NCBI GenBank assembly: GCA_045546275.1
Contig: JAZQCM010000001.1
Span: forward strand, 186,001 to 250,000
Source of the DNA: RGIG1927 sp045546275
Lineage (GTDB): Bacteria > Bacillota > Clostridia > UMGS1883
DNA: 64,000 nt
Direction: 5' to 3'
Made by a program: the position numbers and the translations under genes. The notes beneath the pieces were generated by a model. The model saw nothing but the letters and a program-made list of their open reading frames with translations, did no database searches and had not been told where the DNA came from. Shown here piece by piece: positions 33,773 through 43,089 of this stretch (position 1 is the stretch's first letter; every line of letters starts with the position of its first letter).

Positions 33773-34522
33773 ATGAGTGATGTTTCATTTAAAACTGCGG
33801 TTTTTGAAGGACCTTTAGATTTACTTTTGCATCTTATTGCAAAAAACAAGGTCAATATCTACGATATTCCTATTTCAGAAATTGCAGATCAGTATTTTGA
33901 ATATCTTGCAGAATGTGAAGCCATGGACATGGAGCTATCCAGTGAATTTGCGGTAATGGCGGCACAGCTTTTGTATATAAAATCAAAAATGCTTCTTCCT
34001 GTATATGACGAGGAAGAGGAAGACCCAAGAGCAGAGCTTGTAGACCGATTAGAAGAATACAAGCGTTACAAAGAAGTTTCAAAAACCCTTGATGTAATGC
34101 AGCATGCAATGGATGAAACTGTTTTCAAGGCACCCGAGAATTTAGATATACCAAAGGTTGTAATTGAAAATAAGTCAATGAAGCCCGATTTGTTATACGC
34201 ATCATTTATGATGATTATGGAACGAAATCTGGCAAAGAAACCTCTTTCGCCTAAAAATTTCAGTGGCGTTATTGGCAAAAAGCGAGTTTCTATTCCGCAT
34301 CAATCAAGGTATGTCATGACAAAGCTCAAATCAAAGAAAAATGTTGATTTTGAAGAGCTTTTTGAAAACATGACTACACGCGGTGAAATGGTTGCGACTT
34401 TCATGGCTGTTTTAGAGCTGATACGAGACAGTCATATGATGGTTTTTGAAAGAATGGGCAAGATTATTTGTCGGAGGTGTGATGATTTCGATGGATATGA
34501 ATCAAGTGGCTCAGACGATTGA
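33773..34522 (+). CDS. scpA: Segregation and condensation protein A
   Basis: A 249-residue kleisin subunit of the SMC-ScpAB condensin. FEGPLDLLLHLIAKNKVNIYDIPI at the N-terminus binds the SMC neck, and the C-terminal winged helix (FEELFENMTTRGEMVATFMAVLEL) binds the SMC cap. Start at ATG 33773; the frame is open from a TTG at 33761 but GAGG precedes only the ATG at a useful distance. It overlaps scpB by about 40 bases. Confidence 0.96.
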   Translation: MSDVSFKTAVFEGPLDLLLHLIAKNKVNIYDIPISEIADQYFEYLAECEAMDMELSSEFAVMAAQLLYIKSKMLLPVYDEEEEDPRAELVDRLEEYKRYKEVSKTLDVMQHAMDETVFKAPENLDIPKVVIENKSMKPDLLYASFMMIMERNLAKKPLSPKNFSGVIGKKRVSIPHQSRYVMTKLKSKKNVDFEELFENMTTRGEMVATFMAVLELIRDSHMMVFERMGKIICRRCDDFDGYESSGSDD

Positions 34523-35048
34523 GGCAATACTTTTCGCAATAGGTGATGCAGTTGAAATTAATGATATTGCATCCAGTCTTGAAATTAGTGCAGATGAAGT
34601 AAAAAAGGGAGCTAAGATGTTGCAAGAACGATATTCAAACACAGCTTCCGGAATAAGACTTATTGAAATTGCTGATTGCTATCAGCTTTCGTCAAATCCT
34701 GCCTGCTATGACTACATTAAAAAAGTAAGTCAGATAAAAAAGCAGTCGGGCTTATCAAGTGCAGCAATTGAAACACTTTCAATTATTGCCTACAATCAAC
34801 CTGTCACAAAGGGCACGGTTGAATTTATCCGTGGTGTAGACTCGTCATATTCGGTAAACAAGCTTATAGAGCGAGGTCTCATTGACGAATTGGGAAGAGC
34901 TGAGACTCCCGGAAGACCCATACTTTACGGAACAACCATGGAGTTTTTAAGAACTTTCGGTTTGAAAAACCTCGAAGAATTACCTCCGCTTCCGGAAAAA
35001 AGCATGAGCTCTGATGAAACCACAGAATCTAAGGAGGATGCAAATTGA
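34482..35048 (+). CDS. scpB: Segregation and condensation protein B
   Basis: A 188-residue ScpB with two winged-helix domains; it dimerises and binds ScpA in condensin. IEAILFAIGDAVEINDIA and the SAAIETLSIIAYNQPVTKGTVEFIRGV and GRPILYGTT segments are the family signatures. The start is uncertain: ATG 34482 lies four bases after GGAGG, and ATG 34491 thirteen bases after. The gene begins inside scpA, so the two are translationally coupled. Confidence 0.95.
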   Translation: MISMDMNQVAQTIEAILFAIGDAVEINDIASSLEISADEVKKGAKMLQERYSNTASGIRLIEIADCYQLSSNPACYDYIKKVSQIKKQSGLSSAAIETLSIIAYNQPVTKGTVEFIRGVDSSYSVNKLIERGLIDELGRAETPGRPILYGTTMEFLRTFGLKNLEELPPLPEKSMSSDETTESKEDAN

Positions 35049-35614
35049 ACACCTTTGTTATTATAGGCATAATATTTGCAGTTCTTGTTATTCTGGCGTA
35101 TATTCCGATTGGCATCGGCGCAAAATATGATAACGGCGTATTTGTTATTGTAAAAATATCTGTATTTAAATTTAATATTAAACTGAACAAAAAGGTTAAA
35201 AAGCTCTCAAAGAAGGACGATAAATCAAGTAGCGCAGAGGAAGAAATTAATAAAAGCATTATTGGACTTGATTTCATCCTGTCGCTTTTAGGTGATTTCA
35301 GAAGGTTTGTGCGAAAGAGGTTTTCTCTTGAGGATTTTAATATAAATATAGTTTTCGGAACTTCCGAGGCATCCTCAACTGCTGTTGCTTCCGGAGCGTT
35401 CTGGGCACTTATTTATAATTTGATTGGTTTAATTGATATGCTTGTTCAGGTCAAAAAACCTTATATTGACATTAAACCAATTTTTAACGATGCAGTGTGG
35501 AATTTAACTGCAGAAGGGGTCATTGTTTCGAGACCTGTGCATGTAGTTGCAACTGCGTTTGTTTTTGTATGTAAATTTTTAAAATATAAAAAATCAAGGA
35601 GGACAAACAAATGA
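35045..35614 (+). CDS. DUF2953 family membrane-associated protein
   Basis: A 189-residue protein with one N-terminal membrane segment (about 3-22), then a beta-rich soluble region, a lysine-rich linker (KKVKKLSKKDDK) and a C-terminal domain with LEDFNINIVFGTSEASSTAVASGAFWALIYNLIG, which identifies the DUF2953 family. It starts at TTG 35045 with AAGGAGG eight bases upstream and overlaps the scpB stop. Genes of this family usually precede ytfJ, as here, suggesting a shared sporulation role; the biochemical function is unknown. Confidence 0.8.
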   Translation: MNTFVIIGIIFAVLVILAYIPIGIGAKYDNGVFVIVKISVFKFNIKLNKKVKKLSKKDDKSSSAEEEINKSIIGLDFILSLLGDFRRFVRKRFSLEDFNINIVFGTSEASSTAVASGAFWALIYNLIGLIDMLVQVKKPYIDIKPIFNDAVWNLTAEGVIVSRPVHVVATAFVFVCKFLKYKKSRRTNK

Positions 35615-36006
35615 GTACACATCCCATCAATGAGCTTATGACAGATGTTATGAGCAACTTAAAATCAATGGTAGACGTTAATACAATTGTAGGTAACCCC
35701 GTTGAAACACCCGATGGAACAACAATTATTCCCGTTTCTAAGGTTGGCTTTGGTTTTGCAGCAGGCGGTAGCGATTTTGGAAAGTCAAATGGTATCAGCG
35801 GTGAACCTGCAAACTTTGGCGGTGGCAGCGGTGCAGGTGTGTCAATTGCACCTATCGGCTTTTTGGTTGTAACAAAGGATCAGATCAGAATGATTCCCGT
35901 AAATTCAACCAATTCTGCTGTTGACAAGCTTGTTGACTACATTCCTACAGCTATTAACAAGGTAAATAATCTTATCGAGAAGCACAAAGAATCCAAAGAA
36001 GACTAA
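35611..36006 (+). CDS. ytfJ: Sporulation protein YtfJ/GerW
   Basis: A 131-residue GerW-family protein. HPINELMTDVMSNLKSMVDVNTIVGNPVETPDGTTIIPVSKVGFGFAAGGSDF and the GGGSGAGVSIAPIGFLVV segment (quoted in parts, family core about residues 4-95) are almost family consensus. It localises to spore inner layers in Bacillus and is needed for normal germination. It overlaps the DUF2953 gene by four bases. Confidence 0.93.
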   Translation: MSTHPINELMTDVMSNLKSMVDVNTIVGNPVETPDGTTIIPVSKVGFGFAAGGSDFGKSNGISGEPANFGGGSGAGVSIAPIGFLVVTKDQIRMIPVNSTNSAVDKLVDYIPTAINKVNNLIEKHKESKED

Positions 36007-36018
36007 AATTTAGCATGA

Positions 36019-36055
36019 AAAACAGGAGTAAATGGATATTTTACTCCTGTTTTTG
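36019..36055 (+). terminator. Terminator after ytfJ
   Basis: AAAACAGGAGTAAA, seven-base loop, TTTACTCCTGTTTT, then T. Ends the lysA-to-ytfJ operon. Confidence 0.9.
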
Positions 36056-36075
36056 TATTTATACGCAAATTGTTG

Positions 36076-36104
36076 TTGAAATGGGAAAAATCTTGTGGTA
36101 TACT
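36076..36104 (+). promoter_or_regulatory. Promoter of dacF-rluB
   Basis: TTGAAA (36076-36081), 17-base spacer, TATACT (36099-36104). Confidence 0.7.
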
Positions 36105-36177
36105 GTATCTTGGTGAATATCTTTGATTTCTTCATAAAGTGGCACATTTTTCATAAATTATTATGAGGTGGTATTTT

Positions 36178-37290
36178 ATGAAGCGTATTGTTATTTTACT
36201 TACAGTTTTTTTGTTTGCTGTTTGTAGCAAAGTGACTGCTTATGCTGTTGAAATTTCAGCCAAAAGCGCAATTGTTATCGATGCAGCAAGCGGAAAAATT
36301 TTATATGAGAAAGATGCTCACACTAAAAGGGGCATGGCAAGCACAACTAAAATTATGACTTGTCTTCTTGCCATTGAAACCCTGAATTTAGAAGATATTG
36401 TTACGGTAAGTCCTTTTGCGGCAGGTACCGAAGGCTCCTCAATATGGCTTGAAGCCGGGGAGAAAATCAGCGTTGAAGATTTGTTGTATGGCTTAATGCT
36501 TTCAAGTGGCAACGATGCTGCAACCAGCCTGGCAGAATTCGCGAGTGGAAGCGTTGATGCGTTCACAGTGCTTATGAATAAGCGGGCAAAAGAGCTAAAA
36601 GCAGTTAACACAAACTTTACCAATCCTCACGGTTTGCCTGATTCACAACACTACACAACAGCATACGAGCTTAGTTTGATAAGTCGTGAAGCTATGAAAA
36701 ATGATTTGTTCAGAAAAATTGTTTCCACTAAAAACAAAACAATTTCCTGGGAAAGTTCCAAGTGGGACAGAAGCCTTTCAAATCACAACAAGCTTTTAAA
36801 AATGTATGAGCATGCTGTTGGCATTAAAACAGGCTATACAAAAAAGGACGGTCGGTGTCTTGTTTCAGCAGCTGAAAACGGTAACATGAGGCTTATTACA
36901 GTAACCTTATCCGCACCTGATGACTGGAATGACCACATTAAGCTTTACGAATACTGTTTTAATACATATTCACCAATCACTGTCTGTAAACAAGGAACAT
37001 CTTTAGGCCTCTATAATCCTTTAAATAATAATGCTGAACCAATTGAGCTTATATTGAACAACACTGTTTCTGCCATATTGACACAATCGGATTTGAATTC
37101 AGTGAAGAAAATTGTTAAATTGAATATTACATTCCCCGTGGATAAATCTCAAAAAATAGGGGAGTGTGATTTATATTATTCAGATTTTAAAATAGGCAGT
37201 GCAGATATTATTTCAGGCAACGCATCAGACATAAAGCCTGCATTGACTGATATTATAAAACAACTAATGAAGGGAATAGCTTTACAGTGA
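36178..37290 (+). CDS. dacF: D-alanyl-D-alanine carboxypeptidase (DacF type)
   Basis: A 370-residue penicillin-binding carboxypeptidase. Signal peptide 1-23 (ending TAYA). The catalytic motifs are S55-T-T-K58, S110-G-N112 and K217-T-G219, followed by a PBP5-type C-terminal domain. It trims pentapeptides of peptidoglycan outside the membrane. Start at ATG 36178 with GAGGTGG upstream; an ATG five codons earlier overlaps that site. The stop overlaps the rluB start. Confidence 0.93.
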   Translation: MKRIVILLTVFLFAVCSKVTAYAVEISAKSAIVIDAASGKILYEKDAHTKRGMASTTKIMTCLLAIETLNLEDIVTVSPFAAGTEGSSIWLEAGEKISVEDLLYGLMLSSGNDAATSLAEFASGSVDAFTVLMNKRAKELKAVNTNFTNPHGLPDSQHYTTAYELSLISREAMKNDLFRKIVSTKNKTISWESSKWDRSLSNHNKLLKMYEHAVGIKTGYTKKDGRCLVSAAENGNMRLITVTLSAPDDWNDHIKLYEYCFNTYSPITVCKQGTSLGLYNPLNNNAEPIELILNNTVSAILTQSDLNSVKKIVKLNITFPVDKSQKIGECDLYYSDFKIGSADIISGNASDIKPALTDIIKQLMKGIALQ

Positions 37291-38027
37291 GATTACAAAA
37301 ATATATGGCTCTCTGCGGTGTTGCTTCCCGCAGAGCCAGCGAAGATATAATCAAACAGGGTAGGGTAACTGTCAACGGCGATGTGATTGACTACATGGGT
37401 TTTGAAGTTGATGAAAACTACGACATTGTAGAAGTAGATGGAGCTCCTATCCGTCCTGAAGCTAAAAAGTTTTATATTCTTTTAAATAAACCTAAGGGTT
37501 ACGTTACAACTGTCAGCGATGAATTCGACAGGCCCACTGTAATGGAACTGGTTCGTGATGTTCACGCCAGAATTTACCCTGTAGGAAGGCTTGACTATGA
37601 CACGGCAGGGCTTTTAATTATGACTAATGACGGGGAATTTGCAAATATACTTACACATCCCAGTCACAATGTTAATAAAGGTTATATTGCACAGCTTAAC
37701 AAAATGCCCGATGCCGAAGCATTAAACACATTAAGAAAGGGTGTTTTACTTGACGACAAATTAACCGCTCCTGCAAAGGTTGAGGTTTTAAAGGCTACAA
37801 AATTCAACTGTGAAATTAAAGTTACAATTCACGAGGGAAGAAACCGCCAGGTAAGAAGAATGTTTGAAGCTATTGGAGCAGAGGTTACAATGCTTAAACG
37901 TATTTCTGTCGGGAATGTAACCTTAGGTAATCTCCCCGAAGGTAAATGGCGTCACTTAAACGATGCCGAGCGCCAGCGTCTTGCAGGCAAGGATACCAAG
38001 AAGAGTAAACCTACTCGCAAAAGATAA
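37287..38027 (+). CDS. rluB: 23S rRNA pseudouridine synthase RluB-type
   Basis: A 246-residue RsuA/RluB family enzyme. An S4 RNA-binding domain (MRLQKYMALCGVASRRASED) is followed by the catalytic motif VGRLDYDTAGLLIMTNDGE, whose Asp is the nucleophile, and EGRNRQVRRMFEAIG. The C-terminal tail is basic (KKSKPTRKR). It starts at GTG 37287 overlapping the dacF stop, with GGGAATAG upstream. Confidence 0.93.
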   Translation: MRLQKYMALCGVASRRASEDIIKQGRVTVNGDVIDYMGFEVDENYDIVEVDGAPIRPEAKKFYILLNKPKGYVTTVSDEFDRPTVMELVRDVHARIYPVGRLDYDTAGLLIMTNDGEFANILTHPSHNVNKGYIAQLNKMPDAEALNTLRKGVLLDDKLTAPAKVEVLKATKFNCEIKVTIHEGRNRQVRRMFEAIGAEVTMLKRISVGNVTLGNLPEGKWRHLNDAERQRLAGKDTKKSKPTRKR

Positions 38028-38076
38028 ATTTGTGTATAATTGAAATTTTAAATATAAAATCCAGGAGGTAGAAAAA

Positions 38077-39570
38077 ATGAGCATGGATGAAAAGCTTGCT
38101 ATGCGTAATCAGGCTAAAGCAAATATAGCTTTAGGCGGTGGCGCAGATAAGCAAAACAAAGTAAAGAGCTCAGGCAAAATGCTTGCCGGCGAAAGAGTAA
38201 ATGCACTCTTTGACGAAGGCAGCTTTATTGAACTTGACGCTTTTGTTTCCGCACGCAACTGTGATACTGCCGCAGATGGCGTTGTTACAGGCTATGGTAC
38301 TGTAGACGGAAGGCTTGTGTTCGCTTATGCACAGGATCCTACAGTTATCGGCGGTTGCATTGGCGAAATGCATGCAAAGAAAATTTGCAAGGTATATGAT
38401 ATGGCAGCAAAAATGGGGGCTCCCGTAATTGCTGTTCTTGATTCTAATGGTGCAAGATTGGAAGAAGGGGTTTTAGCACAGGCCGCTGTGGGCGAAATCA
38501 TGGCTGCAGCTTCCCGTATTTCAGGTGTCGTTCCTCATATCAGCCTTGTTTTAGGCGTATGTGCAGGTTCCTCTGCAATTATTTCACAGATGAGTGACTT
38601 TGTAATCATGAGCGAAAAAGATGGAGCGGAATTATTTATTAACTCTCCTTCCGTTGTTACTGCTTCTACAAACAAAAAATATGAAGCAAATGCTCTTGCA
38701 AACGCTTCAGTTTCAGGTAATGTTCACTTTACCGGCAAGGATGACGCAATGTGTATCGAAGCGTGCAAGCTCCTTTTGAGCTATCTTCCTTCTAATAACC
38801 TTTGCGATGCACCTGAATTCGAATGCGGAGACGATTTAAACAGAGTTTCCGAATCCTTCATGGCTGTTGATGGAGAATATGACGTAAGAAGTCTTATTGC
38901 TGCTGTAGCTGACGATGGTGCATTCATGGAAACCCAGGCAAACTACGCAAAGGGTGCTGTTACAGGTTTTGTTCGCCTTAACGGCTCCACTGTTGGTGTT
39001 GTTGCTAACCAGGGCAACGAAGAAGGTAGCCTTCTTTCCGGACAAGCTATTGAAAAAATGGCTCGTTTTGTACGTTTCTGCGATGCATTCAATATTGCAA
39101 TACTCACATTTACTGACGTTGAAGGCTTTAAGGTAAGTGCTGATGAAGAAAACTGGGGCCTTGCAAGAAAGAGCGCAAGACTTCTTTATGCATTCACAGA
39201 AGCAACCACTCCCAAGGTAAATGTTGTTGTTAAAAAGGCTTATGGCGGCGCATATGCGGCTATGAACTCCAAGCAGACAGGTGCTGATGTTGTTTTAGCA
39301 TACCCCACAGCTTGTATTGCAGCAATTGCTCCCGAAGCAGGCGTTGGCGTTCTTTATGCTGACCGTCTTAAGGCAGGGGAGAGTCGTGACAGCCTTGTTT
39401 GTGAATATGTAGAAGAAATTGCATCTCCTTACAATGCAGCTAAATCAGGCATGGTTGATGACATTATTATTCCCGGCGAAACTCGTCCAAGAGTTATTGC
39501 GGCGTTTGAAATGCTCAGAAGTAAGCGTGTAAACGCTCCTTCCAGAAAGCATGACAATATGCCTCTTTAA
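38077..39570 (+). CDS. Acyl-CoA carboxyltransferase subunit (12S/MmdA type)
   Basis: A 497-residue protein with two crotonase-fold carboxyltransferase domains. N-domain: LAGERVNALFDEGSFIELD, IGGCIGEMHAKKICKVYDMA and GVLAQAAVGEIM. C-domain: GFVRLNGSTVGVVANQGNEEG and the oxyanion-hole KAYGGAYAAMNSKQTGADVV. Such subunits move carboxyl between biotin and an acyl-CoA in methylmalonyl-CoA decarboxylase or transcarboxylase. The acyl-CoA partner is unknown. First gene of a five-gene operon that also codes a 5S-type subunit, a biotin carrier and a Na+ pump. GGAGG lies seven bases before the ATG. Confidence 0.88.
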   Translation: MSMDEKLAMRNQAKANIALGGGADKQNKVKSSGKMLAGERVNALFDEGSFIELDAFVSARNCDTAADGVVTGYGTVDGRLVFAYAQDPTVIGGCIGEMHAKKICKVYDMAAKMGAPVIAVLDSNGARLEEGVLAQAAVGEIMAAASRISGVVPHISLVLGVCAGSSAIISQMSDFVIMSEKDGAELFINSPSVVTASTNKKYEANALANASVSGNVHFTGKDDAMCIEACKLLLSYLPSNNLCDAPEFECGDDLNRVSESFMAVDGEYDVRSLIAAVADDGAFMETQANYAKGAVTGFVRLNGSTVGVVANQGNEEGSLLSGQAIEKMARFVRFCDAFNIAILTFTDVEGFKVSADEENWGLARKSARLLYAFTEATTPKVNVVVKKAYGGAYAAMNSKQTGADVVLAYPTACIAAIAPEAGVGVLYADRLKAGESRDSLVCEYVEEIASPYNAAKSGMVDDIIIPGETRPRVIAAFEMLRSKRVNAPSRKHDNMPL

Positions 39571-39583
39571 TAGGAGGTTATGT

Positions 39584-39937
39584 ATGAATATATATGATCT
39601 TAATACAACCGGCGAAATAATTTCTTATGGCGTTGTTGTAACAATTCAGGGCATTATGGTTGTTTTCTTAATTCTCATACTAATAATGCTGACAATTTAT
39701 GCTATGGGTCTTTTCTCCGGTGACAAGAAAGTGAAGAAAGAAGTTGTTACAGAAGCACCTGTTGCACCTTCTATGGTTGAAGATGCAGTTGACGAAGGCG
39801 AATTAATCGCTGTTCTCACAGCTGCTGTAGCTGCATGTTTGGGCACAAGCCAGTCAAGTGTTAATATTCGTAGCTACAAGAAGGTTTCTTCCGCTTGGGG
39901 CAATGCCGCAAAGCGTGAAGTTCTTGAAAAATTTTAA
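39584..39937 (+). CDS. Sodium pump decarboxylase gamma subunit-like protein
   Basis: A 117-residue protein with one membrane segment (about 12-40, GVVVTIQGIMVVFLILILIMLTIY), a short acidic/lysine linker and a C-terminal helical segment, as in OadG/MmdD-type gamma/delta subunits that hold the biotin decarboxylase complex at the membrane. The start at ATG 39584 has AGGAGG six bases upstream; the longer frame runs into the previous gene. Followed after 14 nt by the biotin carrier. Confidence 0.82.
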   Translation: MNIYDLNTTGEIISYGVVVTIQGIMVVFLILILIMLTIYAMGLFSGDKKVKKEVVTEAPVAPSMVEDAVDEGELIAVLTAAVAACLGTSQSSVNIRSYKKVSSAWGNAAKREVLEKF

Positions 39938-39951
39938 GGAGGTATATTGTA

Positions 39952-40305
39952 ATGAGAAAATTTATTATAAACGTTAATGGTAATTCTTACGAAGTAGAAG
40001 TTGAAGAAGTAGGCGGTGCTTCCGCTCCTTCCGTTGCTCCCGTAGCACAGGTTGCTGCAGCAGCTCCCAAAAAAGCAGCTGCTCCCACAGGCAGCGGTGA
40101 ACCCGTAAAGGCTCCCATGCCCGGTACAGTTCTTGACGTTAAGGTTAGTAATGGTGCAAAGGTTAATGAAGGCGACGTACTTGTTGTTTTAGAAGCTATG
40201 AAGATGGAAAACGACATCAAGGCTCCCAAGGCAGGTACAGTTACTGTTATAACTTCAAAGGGCTCCAGCGTTAATACAGGTGATGTTTTAGTTACAATTG
40301 CGTAA
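39952..40305 (+). CDS. Biotin carboxyl carrier protein
   Basis: A 117-residue carrier with a short N-terminal beta segment, an Ala/Pro-rich flexible linker (about 23-48) and a biotinyl domain (about 50-117). The biotinylation site is Lys84 in EAMKMEN. In Na+ pump decarboxylases it carries carboxybiotin between carboxyltransferase and the beta subunit. AGGAGG precedes the ATG. Confidence 0.95.
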   Translation: MRKFIINVNGNSYEVEVEEVGGASAPSVAPVAQVAAAAPKKAAAPTGSGEPVKAPMPGTVLDVKVSNGAKVNEGDVLVVLEAMKMENDIKAPKAGTVTVITSKGSSVNTGDVLVTIA

Positions 40306-40347
40306 TTAAAGCTTAAAAAATTAACGCAGATTGGAGTGTGAATACAA

Positions 40348-41610
40348 ATGTTTGAAATGTTAGTTGACGGTTTGAGTAGCTTTGCTATAAAAACCGGCGT
40401 TGCTCAGATAGCAATGGACTTTACTGCAGGCGGTTGGAAAACACTCGTTATGATTGTTATTGCATGTGTGCTTTTGTATCTTGCAATAGTTAAAAAGTTT
40501 GAACCGCTTTTACTTTTACCAATTGCATTTGGTATGCTACTTGCAAACCTGCCTTTAGGCGGGGTTATGCATCCCGAATATTTCATAAACCCCGAGTATC
40601 TGATTGATGGCGAAAAGCTTAATTTCAGTCTGATACTTAATAAGGGTGGTCTTTTGGACCTTTTGTACTTAGGTGTTAAGCTTGGTATTTATCCTCCGCT
40701 TATTTTCTTAGGTATCGGTTGTATGACCGACTTTGGTCCTCTTATTTCTAACCCAAAGAGCATTCTTTTGGGTGCAGCAGCACAGCTTGGTGTATTTATC
40801 ACATTCTTCTGTGCAGTGCTTCTTGGCGCATTCGGCCTTTTCGGTTTTGGTGCCGACGGAAATGTTGCAACAATCTTTAAGGAAGCAGCTTCCATTGGTA
40901 TTATCGGTGGTGCCGACGGTCCTACAGCAATTTTCGTTACAAAAACGCTTGCTCCCGGACTTCTTAGTGCCATCGCCATTGCGGCATACAGCTACATGGC
41001 ACTTATTCCTCTTATTCAGCCTCCTATTATGAGGCTTTTCACAACAAAGAAGGAACGACAGATTGTTATGGAACAGCTTCGTCCCGTAACTCAGAAGGAA
41101 AAAATTATTTTCCCCATTGCCGTTGCTCTTATTGTAATTTTGCTTGTTCCCGATTCTGCAAGTTTGGTTGGTACACTTATGCTTGGTAACCTTATTAAGG
41201 AATCAGGCGTCGCTGAACGACTTTGCAAAACAGCGCAGAACGAACTTATGAACATTATTACGATTTTCCTTGGTATCACAGTTGGCGCTACTGCAACAGC
41301 AGACACATTCCTCACACCAAAGACAGTTCTTATCATTGTTCTTGGTCTTGCTGCTTTCTCCGTTTCTACAATGGGTGGTTTACTACTTGCAAAGCTTATG
41401 TGTAAGCTTACAGGAGGCAAGATCAATCCTCTTATCGGTTCTGCAGGTGTTAGTGCTGTGCCTATGGCAGCAAGAATGAGCCAGCAGGTTGGACAGGAAG
41501 AAAATCCTGCAAACTTCCTTCTCATGCACGCTATGGGTCCCAACGTTGCAGGTGTTATCGGTAGTGCGGTTGCAGCCGGTGTATTCCTTGCAAACTTTAC
41601 AGGTATTTAA
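40348..41610 (+). CDS. oadB: Sodium-translocating decarboxylase beta subunit
   Basis: A 420-residue polytopic membrane protein of the OadB/MmdB/GcdB family, with about nine to eleven hydrophobic segments. Diagnostic parts are GIGCMTDFGPLISNPKS, FGADGNVATIFKEAASIGIIGGADGPTAIF (the pump's conserved acidic region, read in part) and the C-terminal INPLIGSAGVSAVPMAARM. It decarboxylates carboxybiotin and exports Na+. Fourth gene of the operon, codon use suggests high expression. Confidence 0.95.
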   Translation: MFEMLVDGLSSFAIKTGVAQIAMDFTAGGWKTLVMIVIACVLLYLAIVKKFEPLLLLPIAFGMLLANLPLGGVMHPEYFINPEYLIDGEKLNFSLILNKGGLLDLLYLGVKLGIYPPLIFLGIGCMTDFGPLISNPKSILLGAAAQLGVFITFFCAVLLGAFGLFGFGADGNVATIFKEAASIGIIGGADGPTAIFVTKTLAPGLLSAIAIAAYSYMALIPLIQPPIMRLFTTKKERQIVMEQLRPVTQKEKIIFPIAVALIVILLVPDSASLVGTLMLGNLIKESGVAERLCKTAQNELMNIITIFLGITVGATATADTFLTPKTVLIIVLGLAAFSVSTMGGLLLAKLMCKLTGGKINPLIGSAGVSAVPMAARMSQQVGQEENPANFLLMHAMGPNVAGVIGSAVAAGVFLANFTGI

Positions 41611-41628
41611 TTAGGAGGTAAATGAAAC

Positions 41629-43020
41629 ATGGTAAAAATTACAGAAACAGTCCTCCGTGATGCTCATCAGTCACTTATTGCTACAAGAATGACAACAGAG
41701 CAGATCTTGGGCATTGTTGAAAAGCTTGATAAAGTTGGTTATCATTCTCTTGAGGCGTGGGGTGGAGCAACATTCGATTCCTGCCTTCGTTTCCTCAACG
41801 AAGACCCCTGGGAAAGACTTCGTAAAATAAAGGATAAGGCAAAGAATACTCCTTTACAGATGCTTTTCCGTGGTCAGAACATTTTAGGCTACCGTCATTA
41901 TGCAGACGACGTTGTTGAATATTTTGTTCAGAAGTCTATTGCTAACGGTATTGATATTTTAAGAATTTTCGATGCGTTGAACGACGTAAGAAACTTTGAA
42001 ACAGCTATTAAGGCAACTATTAAAGAAAAGGGTCACGTACAGGCAGCTATCAGCTACACTTTAAGTGACTTCCATACAAACGAATCCTTTATTAAGCTTG
42101 CAAAGCAGCTTGAAGATATGGGTGCAAACAGTATCTGTATCAAGGATATGGCAGGTCTTTTAACTCCTTACGTTGCATACGACCTTGTGTCCGGCATGAA
42201 AAAGGCTGTTAAAATTCCGATTCAACTTCACACTCACTACACAAGTGGTGTTGCAAGCATGACATATCTTAAAGCAATTGAAGCAGGAATTGACGTTGTT
42301 GACTGTGCTATGAGCCCCATGGCACTTGGTACAAGCCAGCCTCCTACAGAATCTTTGGTTGCTACATTAAAGGGAACAGAGTACGATACAGGTTATGACT
42401 TGAACCTTCTTTCCGAAATTGCGGATTATTTCCGTCCTCTTCGTGAAGAATACCTTAAGAGTGGTCTTTTGGACCCCAAAGCATTAAGTGTTGATGCAAA
42501 TACTCTTAAGTACCAGGTCCCCGGTGGTATGCTTTCAAACCTCATTTCTCAGCTTAAGCAGCAGGGCAAAGAGGACAAGTACGAAGAGGTTTTGAACGAA
42601 GTTCCAAGAGTTCGTGCCGATGCAGGTTATCCTCCTCTTGTAACTCCCACAAGCCAGATTGTTGGTACACAGGCAGTTCTTAATGTTATTACAGGTGAAC
42701 GTTACAAGATGACAACAAAGGAATTCCGTGCAATGGTTCGTGGCGAATATGGTCAGACCCCTGCTCCCATTTCTGATGAATTCAGAAAAATGATTATTGG
42801 CGATGAAGAAGTTATTCACTGCAGACCTGCAGATCAGATTCCCAATGAATTGGACAAATTCAGAAGCGAAATTGCCGAATATATTGAACAGGACGAAGAC
42901 GTGCTTTCATACGCACTCTTTGACCAGGTAGCAACAAAGTTCTTTAAGTACCGTCAGGGTGCTAAGTACAAGATTGACCCCAATCTTGCAAATACTGAAG
43001 AAAAAACTCATCCCATATAA
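41629..43020 (+). CDS. Oxaloacetate decarboxylase alpha / 5S carboxyltransferase subunit
   Basis: A 463-residue HMG-CoA-lyase-like TIM barrel plus a PycB/OadA conserved domain, without the C-terminal biotinyl domain. TVLRDAHQSLIATRM (6-20) has the catalytic Asp, SICIKDMAGLLTPYVAYDL contains the carbamylated-Lys region partner, and HTHYTSGVASM gives two metal-binding His. The length and absence of a biotin domain match the 5S subunit of transcarboxylase or OadA split from its carrier; the carrier is the separate gene at 39952. Substrate is probably oxaloacetate or pyruvate. Confidence 0.92.
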   Translation: MVKITETVLRDAHQSLIATRMTTEQILGIVEKLDKVGYHSLEAWGGATFDSCLRFLNEDPWERLRKIKDKAKNTPLQMLFRGQNILGYRHYADDVVEYFVQKSIANGIDILRIFDALNDVRNFETAIKATIKEKGHVQAAISYTLSDFHTNESFIKLAKQLEDMGANSICIKDMAGLLTPYVAYDLVSGMKKAVKIPIQLHTHYTSGVASMTYLKAIEAGIDVVDCAMSPMALGTSQPPTESLVATLKGTEYDTGYDLNLLSEIADYFRPLREEYLKSGLLDPKALSVDANTLKYQVPGGMLSNLISQLKQQGKEDKYEEVLNEVPRVRADAGYPPLVTPTSQIVGTQAVLNVITGERYKMTTKEFRAMVRGEYGQTPAPISDEFRKMIIGDEEVIHCRPADQIPNELDKFRSEIAEYIEQDEDVLSYALFDQVATKFFKYRQGAKYKIDPNLANTEEKTHPI

Positions 43021-43031
43021 TAACAAAATTA

Positions 43032-43073
43032 AACAAAGTGCCCGATAAAATCATTATCGGGCAACTTTGTTTG
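43032..43073 (+). terminator. Terminator of the decarboxylase operon
   Basis: AACAAAGT and GCCCGATAA pair with TTATCGGGC and ACTTTGTT across a five-base loop, with a single unpaired A, followed by TTTG. The same hairpin lies 17 bases before the next ATG. Confidence 0.8.
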
Positions 43074-43089
43074 TAAAGAAGGAAAGACA

